Below, one piece after another: positions 11,691 to 18,116 of a stretch of 18,116 bases of DNA. This DNA is from Trachelipus rathkii (Eukaryota > Arthropoda > Malacostraca > Isopoda > Trachelipodidae). The stretch covers positions 1 to 18,116 of the forward strand of contig JABUQX010126191.1 of the NCBI GenBank assembly GCA_015478945.1. The letters run 5' to 3'. Each line of letters begins with the position of its first letter. The stretch's first letter is position 1. Position numbers and translations under genes: made by a program. A model generated the notes under the pieces. That model saw nothing but the letters and a program-made list of their open reading frames with translations. It did no database searches and was not told where the DNA came from.

Positions 11691-12050
11691 GCATTAGCCC
11701 CAAACCGAAAATGGTCATAAATTTTTTTACGTGATATAGTAAATAACATAAAATAGTCCATAATAGATTTTGGTAAAAGACAAATGTTAAAAAATACAAC
11801 AAAAAAATAATAAATCTTTGAAAATAGAGATATAATATTTTTTAAAAATATAAGAATAAAATAAAAATAATAATTAAAAAAAAAAATTAAAATATATATA
11901 TAACAATAAAGATAATAATTTGAGAACCAAATCTCAAATTCTATACAGATGATATCTATATAATAACATCTCACTCTATGTTAATAATTGTTAATTTAAT
12001 CTAAATTGCAGTTAAAATAGAACTAATAAAGTTTAAATTCTTTCTAAAAT
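11691..12050. other. A-rich low-complexity block
   Basis: The plus strand is dominated by A-runs and AAT/AAAAT strings. The minus-strand frames at 11587-11802 and 11594-11974 read as Phe/Ile/Tyr-rich peptides purely from this composition and are not treated as genes. Confidence 0.6.
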
Positions 12051-13640
12051 TCTGATGAGTTTACAAATTGTGGGCTGCCTAAAGCAGGAACGTTAAAACA
12101 TGATTAAGGCGGATTGTCATAGACACGGTCGTAGTTGAAACGCAAGTAAGTTAACACAGTAATATAGATAAGATATTACCAAGATTCACCTTTGATTTCA
12201 ACTATGCCGAGATTATGGGGCTTAAAGTAACCCACCGCTAATAATAAAGGCACCGAATAGCTTAAAATCAGCTATCAAGTCGAGCACACTTGGACTGTGC
12301 AGATAAACGGACGGAAATAGCTTAATAAGAGTATAGAGAATGAGTAACGTGAAGTTTCACATCGCATGAGTTATGGTTCACTTTCAAGGTGTTGATGGGC
12401 GAAGCGAAACCAATAAGTGCATAAGGTAACTGTCTAAATTACTCGGGCCTGACTGAGTGATGAAGCACTTAGAATTAAAGAAGCGGAATGATAGACATAC
12501 ATGAATTTTTCATATTTCCTTATAGGTAACATCTATTAGTTAACTGGGATGATTTTACATTTCTTCTTGGATGTGTGGGCAAGGAAGGCTAACCCCATCT
12601 AGGTGGAGGTCGATCGAGATCAGTAACTTGGGTATGCGACGAGAGTACACGTTTATGAAGTGTATAAGACTACAGAAATCAGTACCTTTTACGATACGGC
12701 AAAGTGTCAAACTGTGTCTACGAGGGTCAGCTCAGCCTATGTTTACAGGATGCGGCAGATGAAAAAGCACTGAGGATAAGGGTTTAGAGAGGCTAGTAAA
12801 CAGCAGAAAGGCTTAAATTAGCAAGATAAGTATAAAAAGCAGAGAGTTCATTACAAAGAACAATTGCAGATTAATAAAAAAATAAAAAAAATAATAGAGT
12901 AATGATATTAACAGGCAGTAAATAGACAAATTTCGATTCAATAGAACCTTATTTATGTGGGTTGTGCTGCTTGCGAGTAAATGACAATAAAATTGGATAT
13001 TCCCCGTTTCGACTGTCAAAATCTATCGATGTTTCGACATAGAAGCATAAGTAAAGTGTGTGTGTATCCGCTGTTTAGGTTGATGTAGAATGTGTGTGTA
13101 GTGCGCCCGGTAGCGTAAAAATCGAATCAAAATCGATTACTCATTAGACTGGTATTTTACTGATGTTTTATCTCGGAGCTGACATGAGTCACTTCTGAGG
13201 TTGTTAGAGCACCTTTATGAAGTTTATTATAAGACGTCGTATAAGTCCGAGAGTTCTAAACGGGTTTGCATAACATATAGAAAGGAGTTACAAATATGCA
13301 GCAAATAATAATTGCATAGCAATAATTTACGTAAGGTTCGTAACTAAGCAGGACTGAGAGAGCCAACTTATTAAGAAGGGTGTCCAGTTCTGAATGATGC
13401 CACGATCGGATGAATGTCCTAATAAAAAGCAGTCATGCAGGACTATAGTTAACCGATGGAACTTAACCAAGACTTATATTCATATGAATTCTAAAACTAT
13501 AAAGCAGAACTACAGTCTCCATAAATTCTGAATCAAGAGCTCTATCACAGAGCAGTCAAGGTTTATAAATCTTATAATGTGGGGGGGGCGCAAGACAACA
13601 ACCTCATGAGGAGGTAGTCATAGGACGTGCAAGTAATCTG
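12051..13640. other. Balanced, purine-leaning block of unknown nature
   Basis: About 38-42% G+C with many short GGN, GAA and GTAA strings, giving a texture like structured RNA genes, yet no long open frame. Landmarks of large- and small-subunit rRNA were searched for by eye on the plus strand (sarcin-ricin loop, GGATAACAGG, GAAAGACCC, GTGCCAGC, GGATTAGATAC). None was found. A G8 run lies near 13580. The block may be a diverged non-coding RNA, an old repeat, or sequence of poor quality. Confidence 0.35.
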
Positions 13641-13643
13641 GGG

Positions 13644-13660
13644 TGTAGTGGTAAGTATCC
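13644..13660 (+). other. tRNA-Asp-like A-box region (partial)
   Basis: TGTAGTGGTAAGTATCC matches the D-arm/A-box of eukaryotic nuclear tRNA-Asp, TATAGTGGTNAGTATCC, at nearly every position. The bases after it (GCCCGCG) recall the anticodon stem. No T-arm (GGTTCGA-type B box) follows within about 100 bases and no acceptor stem can be closed. It is therefore a tRNA fragment or the degraded head of a tRNA-derived SINE, not a working tRNA. Confidence 0.35.
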
Positions 13661-13857
13661 GCCCGCGTTCTACTGATATCTATTGATTTAAAGCTGATTT
13701 ACTGCTTTAGAGGTATGTAAGTATATTGTTTTAATAAAATTGTCGTATACAATTGTGGGTTAAATGAATGACTCATAAGTTGTTAGATGTTGTTAAGAGA
13801 GAATTCTTGAATATGTTAACACTTAGATAATCCATATTATTTCGTTACGCGGTTGGG

Positions 13858-13920
13858 AATTATTGCGTCTGCGGACGACGCACGCGGCGGTGGTTAAGGG
13901 CTGATCTGCGGCGGCTCTGA
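13858..13920. repeat. Second GC-rich cluster, related to the first
   Basis: The core GCGTCTGCGGAC (13865-13876) differs by two transitions from GCGCCTGCGGGC at 8208 and 8254. It is likewise preceded by AATT and followed by CGC-GCGGCGG and a GGTGGTTA. The differences are C-to-T and G-to-A, as expected from CpG decay. Confidence 0.6.
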
Positions 13921-14560
13921 AACGTTTGCGTCACTGTCTCAAATGTGTAGCTTCTCTCTATTATGTAGGGTAGGCAGATAGCATCAACCAGATGATTTCA
14001 TGTCAAAGATGAATCAGTCAATATAAGATGGGTTCAAAGAGAAGTATCAAATGAGAGTCATTCAAAGATGAACCTTCAAGAGTGTAAGGCATCATAATGA
14101 TAGCTTGAGATAATGCATTATATCGTAATGTGAGACATATTAAAGTATGATAAGTACTATCTTGAGACAGTATATTACTACTTATGAGTAAGCATGAGGT
14201 ATGCAAAGTTGAGAGTATGCATAAAAATATCTAGTAGTTAGATGGGTGAAGTGTAAGTGTGAAAGTTGTCTGCGTGTTGAGTTAGTGAGTTGTAAATAGT
14301 GTAATATATATTAGGTTTAATTGAGGTAAATTAGTACTATTAAAATGGGAGTTGATAATAGATGAACGCTTTTATAAGTAGTGTCATATATTTTAGTGTG
14401 AATAATGTGATAGTAGTAGTAAGTATGTTGTAGATGTATATAATAGTTATATATATATATATATTGTTACTTTGTTAGTAGGGGTAAGGAAGTTGTTAGA
14501 TTACTAAAAATAATAGGAGTGAAGATAGTTATTAGGTATGTATACTTCTAGCAACAAATC
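13921..14560. other. Mixed block ending in a C-depleted segment
   Basis: About 13960-14200 has recurring AAGATGAATCA/GTCA-like strings but no clear unit. About 14200-14535 on the plus strand is again C-poor (1-3 C per 60 bases) and G/T-rich, with a short (AT)n at 14449-14465. No gene was seen. Confidence 0.5.
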
Positions 14561-15180
14561 TTTAGTTTACCATTAAATTACTAGATAAATAATTCTATGA
14601 CTTAAACAAAGACTTACTTACACTGTTGTGTTTTCATCAAAATACCAGTTAATATAATGCTAAAGGTGTTTGAGGTATGATAACGAATGACCAACACGCA
14701 ATATTCAGGAGACATAGGATGGAGGTCGAGGTGGGGGTATGAAAATAATTATGATTTTGCAACATAATCCAGATCATCTCCGAAATTTTGTGCAGCTAGA
14801 TAAACGATGCTCTATCGCGCAGAGTATCCATCTATTAATGCTACCAAAAATATTGCGCCGTTCTTAACTATATTCATATATTGTATAGTTAGCATATAAC
14901 TCATTGGGGGACTGGGTCAGTGGATGTGGGCAATATAAGACTTATATACGAGGAGAGCGCTTAATAATATAGGCCTTATCACCATTTATAGGTAACTAGA
15001 GTGAGAGTAATACTTATCTACATAAGTTATGAGTAGTACTACTACTCACTAAAACCTGTATATGGGACTGGTTTATAAATAGTACTATAATATATATCTA
15101 TAGATATATAGCAAAAATTTATTTTCTGCTTCTACACGATAAAAGTAAAGATATTAAATTTAATATTAGTTAAATTTTAT
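14561..15180. other. AT-rich spacer with palindromes
   Basis: No open frame was found. The notable content is the cluster of inverted repeats at 15012-15110. Confidence 0.5.
15012..15110. repeat. Cluster of three inverted repeats
   Basis: ACTTAT/ATAAGT (15012-15017 and 15022-15027) is followed directly by TGAGTAGTA/TACTACTCA (15030-15038 and 15040-15048, one base between arms). A 20-bp perfect palindrome centred on CTATAG lies at 15091-15110. Three perfect inverted repeats in 100 bases exceed what is seen in neighbouring AT-rich DNA. Confidence 0.65.
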
Positions 15181-15814
15181 GATGACTTCTCCTCTCCCTC
15201 TTCCCATTTCCGGTGCATTGGAGGAGGACTGATCTTATTAGCAGTGAGGATAAAAAGCACACATCAAATGAGACCCCGTGCCACAACCATAGAAATTTTA
15301 TTCAAAATCTCAACAAAAGTTTCAGAGAAAATGAAATAGAAATATTTCCACTCTGCTCACAAAAGGTAAAAACATCATAAAACAGTATCAATTAACACAG
15401 TAAGTAAAGTATGAAAAGTTCATCAATAATTGCAAAATAAAAATTCTGCACGTCACGTTAAAACACTTGAGTAAAAATCCGTTCCCCATTCAATACAGCA
15501 CAGCATATGGTACACATGAGTTGTGTACAAGCGATGCGGTGTAGGATTGAACGAAACAGTTGAGTGTAAGGCTAGTACGTCATCCATCAAGAAGTAACGG
15601 AATTTCGGTGATGAATTGACTAAAAAACGAATGAGTGGAAGTGTCAGCTACGATTCAAGGTGGCTAGATGCTTAGGTGGTTCAGGCGTCCGTATTAGAAG
15701 ATCTCAGACTCGTCGAACACACAACCACACCTTTTCTATGGGATTCTCAGTGAACATAATATTCAAATAGTCCTTTTGAATCAAATAGTGTGTGCTAATG
15801 TAAAGGCCGGGTCG
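15181..15814. other. Non-coding spacer with pyrimidine tract
   Basis: A pyrimidine tract at 15186-15211 (one A inside) is followed within 15 bases by a purine run, GGAGGAGGA. The rest is A-rich with no open frame or recognised motif. Confidence 0.5.
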
Positions 15815-15940
15815 CGGCTAACGGTGTAGGTGGGGTATCAGGCTATGGTGAAGGCTGGCTGGAAATCTAGGTGTAAGGTTGGCATATGTGAGGACTGGTG
15901 GAAGGCTAAAGGTGCAGGTGTTAGGGCGGTGAAGGCTAGG
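15815..15940. repeat. Degenerate G-rich minisatellite
   Basis: Related strings recur: GGTGTAGGTG, GGTGAAGGCT, GGTGTAAGGTT, GGTGGAAGGCT, GGTGCAGGTG, GGTGAAGGCT. They are spaced irregularly at about 15-30 bases, suggesting a decayed short tandem repeat that leads into (GT)n. Confidence 0.5.
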
Positions 15941-16066
15941 ATGTGTGTGCTGTGGTGTGTGTGTGTGGTGTGTTAGTGTGTGTGTAGTGTGTGTGTGTGT
16001 GTGGTCGTGTGTACGGTGTGTGTGTGTGTGTAGTCGTGTGTGTGTCGTGGTGTGGTTTGGGTGTGT
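15941..16066. repeat. Imperfect (GT)n microsatellite
   Basis: TG dinucleotides broken by GTGG, TTAG, GTAG, GGTCG and similar units. Its two long frames (Cys/Val/Trp plus, Thr/His minus) are products of the repeat, not genes. Confidence 0.92.
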
Positions 16067-16099
16067 AAGTAAATCTGAAAAAATTTGGTTAATCACGTA

Positions 16100-16660
16100 C
16101 GGGAAGGAAATATGGGTTGCTCGAACGCAAGATTTTGGGTATAAGAGCCAGGCGACATAGGATTTGAGGCGTATTCTCTCAAAAAATTAGGGTGGGGAGT
16201 ACACCGGTTGCTACGGCGCACACGTTTGGCCAACCTTGCTCTTCGAAGGTGTTGCAAAAGTGTAGGGGTTGCCAAAAATAAGGGTTGGCCAAAAAAATTT
16301 GGGTTTCCGTTGTAGTTTTGGGTTCTCGAGAAATCCGTTAGGCAATTACAACGGTTGCTTACACAACCGTTTGGCGCAATGACCTTTCTCGAAGGGTTCC
16401 ACTAACAGGGCTTGTCGAAAAATTGGGGTTGCCCTAAAAATTAGGGGTTGCCAAAAATTACGGTTGCCGAAAAATACCGTGTGCCAAAAATGACCATGGA
16501 AGATCTCAAGGGTTGGTCGAAAATTGGGGTTGCCAAAAAATTAGGGGGCAAAAATTAGGGTTGCCCAAAAAAATTAAGGGGTGCCAAAAAATTAGGGTTG
16601 CCGAAAAGATAGGGGTCAAAGAAAACTTAGGGTTCCGGAAAAATACTGTGGGCAAAATGA
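16100..16660. repeat. Minisatellite with TTAGGGTTGCC unit
   Basis: The basic unit is about 14-16 bases, close to AAAAATTAGGGTTGCC, with variable A-run length. TTAGGG occurs at 16187, 16441, 16541, 16555, 16592 and 16627. A longer marker, ACCGTTTGCC-AAAATGACC with TCGAAGG after it in some copies, recurs near 16221, 16368, 16478 and 16645, giving a loose higher-order period of about 110-170 bases. The open frame at 16513-16806 is a repeat product. Confidence 0.85.
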
Positions 16661-16669
16661 CCTCGGAAG

Positions 16670-16772
16670 TCAAGGTCAAGGCCCAAAAAGTCAAGGCCCA
16701 AAAGGTAAAGGCCCACAAAGGTCAAGGTCAGGTAGAAAATTTGGGCCAAAAAGAGTCAAGGCCAAAAGAATT
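16670..16772. repeat. 15-bp tandem repeat, GTCAAGGCCCAAAA unit
   Basis: TCAAGGCCCAAAA starts at 16676 and 16691, with variants at about 16706, 16722 and 16757, so the period is near 15 bases. Exact TCAAGGTCA occurs at 16670-16678 and 16722-16730. The array grows directly out of the last copy of the preceding minisatellite, sharing its AAAA and GGTC ends. Confidence 0.8.
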
Positions 16773-16799
16773 GGTCTCAAAAAGGTCCAGAGCAGGTAA

Positions 16800-17531
16800 G
16801 AAATAGAGCAGTCTTCCTAACATCCACTCAACCACGTCCAATAGGCCCTTCACCTACTCAACCCAGTTTCTTACTAAAAAACAAAGAAATAATTCATGTC
16901 TTTATACATAACGTTCGTTATGTATGTAGCAAGCATCTTCAGTTGATGCCCTTATTTTTTAATAAATAAAAAGGTCTTGAACAATTATAAGTTGAAAATA
17001 CTCGCACACTAATTAAATATTAATTGATAGAATATATAAATAGTCCAAAAAAATAAAGTGTGAACTCAAGAAATTATTTAGTTCAGAATTCATGCAGTAA
17101 GTTTGTTTGTAATATTGGAATAAAAAGAATAATAAATAAACAAGAATCAAAATATTAAGCCAAAAGGAAATGCAGAGAAAGGAGATAGATAGTTAGGCAA
17201 TCAGCGAGTGCCGAAGAAGTCCTTAGTGGACTGTTAAGTGTGATTAAGTGTTTTTTGATACTAAAGATTCCAAACTTTTAGAGTTCTTCATTCTTTGTTT
17301 TTAGACAATAATCATTTTGAAGATAATGGCGAAGTTGTGTAGCGTAATAGGTATCTACTGATTAAATGAATAGCAACATTTTTATTTTCTAATAAGACGT
17401 GATGATATCTTCATTGCGCAACAGCCACATAATAAAACGATAAGCGAGCAACACGGTGGTCGCAAGCTACGGGCTGGGCACTGCTGCAGTGTACTGAAGA
17501 GAATAATAGTATGGCTTCGTTAACCAGTGCT

Positions 17532-17533
<2 letters not shown>
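16800..17533. other. Non-coding spacer
   Basis: Starts with a short C-rich stretch (16815-16870), the opposite skew to the arrays before it, then AT-rich DNA with several AATAAA strings. No gene was seen. A CAG/GTAAGA donor-like site at about 16793-16800 lies at the boundary with the repeat array. Confidence 0.5.
16904..16925. repeat. 22-bp perfect inverted repeat
   Basis: ATACATAACG (16904-16913) and CGTTATGTAT (16916-16925) are exact complements around a TT spacer. The centre contains AACGTT. It is a good dimer-binding or hairpin candidate in otherwise featureless DNA. Confidence 0.75.
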
Positions 17534-17562
<29 letters not shown>

Positions 17563-18116
17563 ATATACTATTATATTATATACTATATTATATACTACTA
17601 TTACTAATTATTATTATAGGGTAGGATATTATATATATGATAATATAAGTATATATAATATATTATATAGATATTATATATATATATAATATATATATAT
17701 ATATAATATATATTATAATTAATAAATATATATATATAATTAATATATAGATATAATTATAATATCATATATATATTCTAATAAATAATATATATATATT
17801 ATATAGTATAAGATATACTATATATATATATTAGATATATATAGTTTAAATATATATAATATCAGATATATATATATAGTATATATACTATTACATTTTA
17901 TCACTCATCATATATAATTATAATATATATATATTAATATATATATATATATATATTTATATCATAATATAATATAATATATATTATATATTATAATATA
18001 CATATATATACTAAATTACTACCCTATATATATAAAAAAAAATCGATAAACACTATCATAATATATAATATATATACTATACATATATATTTATATATAT
18101 TATATATATAATTATT
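17534..18116. repeat. A/T-only low-complexity tract, runs off window
   Basis: Nearly 600 bases of TA, ATAT, TATAAT and TTATTA strings, with C and G almost absent, continuing to the last base. The many overlapping self-complementary runs come from composition. Such tracts are error-prone in assembly and can form cruciforms. Confidence 0.92.

Noticed and set aside
11587..11974. Minus-strand frames of 71 and 126 residues, apparently membrane-like
   Set aside because: The Phe/Ile/Tyr content reflects poly-A/T composition. Two frames overlap on the same DNA and neither has a motif.
12051..13640. Possible LSU or SSU rRNA
   Set aside because: Only a GCTGACATGAGT match near 13179 to a known LSU segment was noticed, and such 12-base matches are expected by chance. 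The universally conserved loops were not found.
15818..16160. His/Thr-rich and Cys/Val-rich frames on opposite strands
   Set aside because: Both are translations of the (GT)n microsatellite.
16506..16806. Lys-rich plus frame and Trp/Phe-rich minus frame
   Set aside because: Both are translations of the 14-16 bp and 15 bp tandem repeats.

Overview
The window reads as nuclear DNA of an AT-rich eukaryote, most likely a metazoan. It has no bacterial-style gene packing: no long open frame survives on either strand. It does have long (AT)n, (ATTT)n and (GT)n microsatellites, a decayed Ty3/gypsy-type LTR retrotransposon, a short match to eukaryotic tRNA-Asp, and a minisatellite containing the metazoan telomere hexamer TTAGGG. 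The species cannot be named from the sequence. No intact protein-coding gene can be supported with high confidence.

Layout. 1-2036 is AT-rich non-coding DNA with a TATA-like box (194-201) and, at 1585-1670, a cluster of an inverted CCAAT box, a perfect CRE and two further palindromes. A (TA)n tract (2039-2108) leads into a GC-richer island (about 2110-3060) with a good splice-acceptor signal and an open frame running from it to a stop at 2716; this is the only candidate host exon. After another long (AT)n tract (3736-3856), about 4680-7552 holds remains of Ty3/gypsy pol. There is an isolated reverse-transcriptase thumb fragment at 5167-5321, then a fuller RT-RNase H stretch at 6638-7552 broken by at least five frame changes. 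Pol stops inside RNase H where a tandem repeat of about 100 bp begins. No integrase or paired LTRs were seen.

7786-15800 is a mosaic of compositional blocks with no recognisable gene: very AT-rich DNA with strong stem-loops (8357-10430), a C-depleted G/T-rich block (10431-11690), an A-rich block (11691-12050), a more balanced block (12051-13640), and a second C-depleted block (about 14200-14535). GC-rich clusters sharing a 12-bp core occur at 8155-8356 and 13858-13920. AT-rich DNA studded with GC clusters and hairpins resembles some fungal mitochondrial DNA, but no mitochondrial gene was found. A chimeric or low-quality assembly is a real alternative.

15815-16772 is a run of tandem repeats: (GT)n, then a 14-16 bp unit containing TTAGGGTTGCC and arranged in a looser higher-order pattern, then a 15-bp unit with AAGGTCA-type half-sites. 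16800-17533 is unremarkable apart from a 22-bp inverted repeat. 17534-18116 is almost pure A/T low-complexity sequence running off the window. The genes do not form a pathway. The best leads are the promoter-like cluster, the GC-rich exon candidate, the two rearranged RT fragments, the recurrent GC clusters, the strand-skewed blocks and the telomere-like minisatellite.
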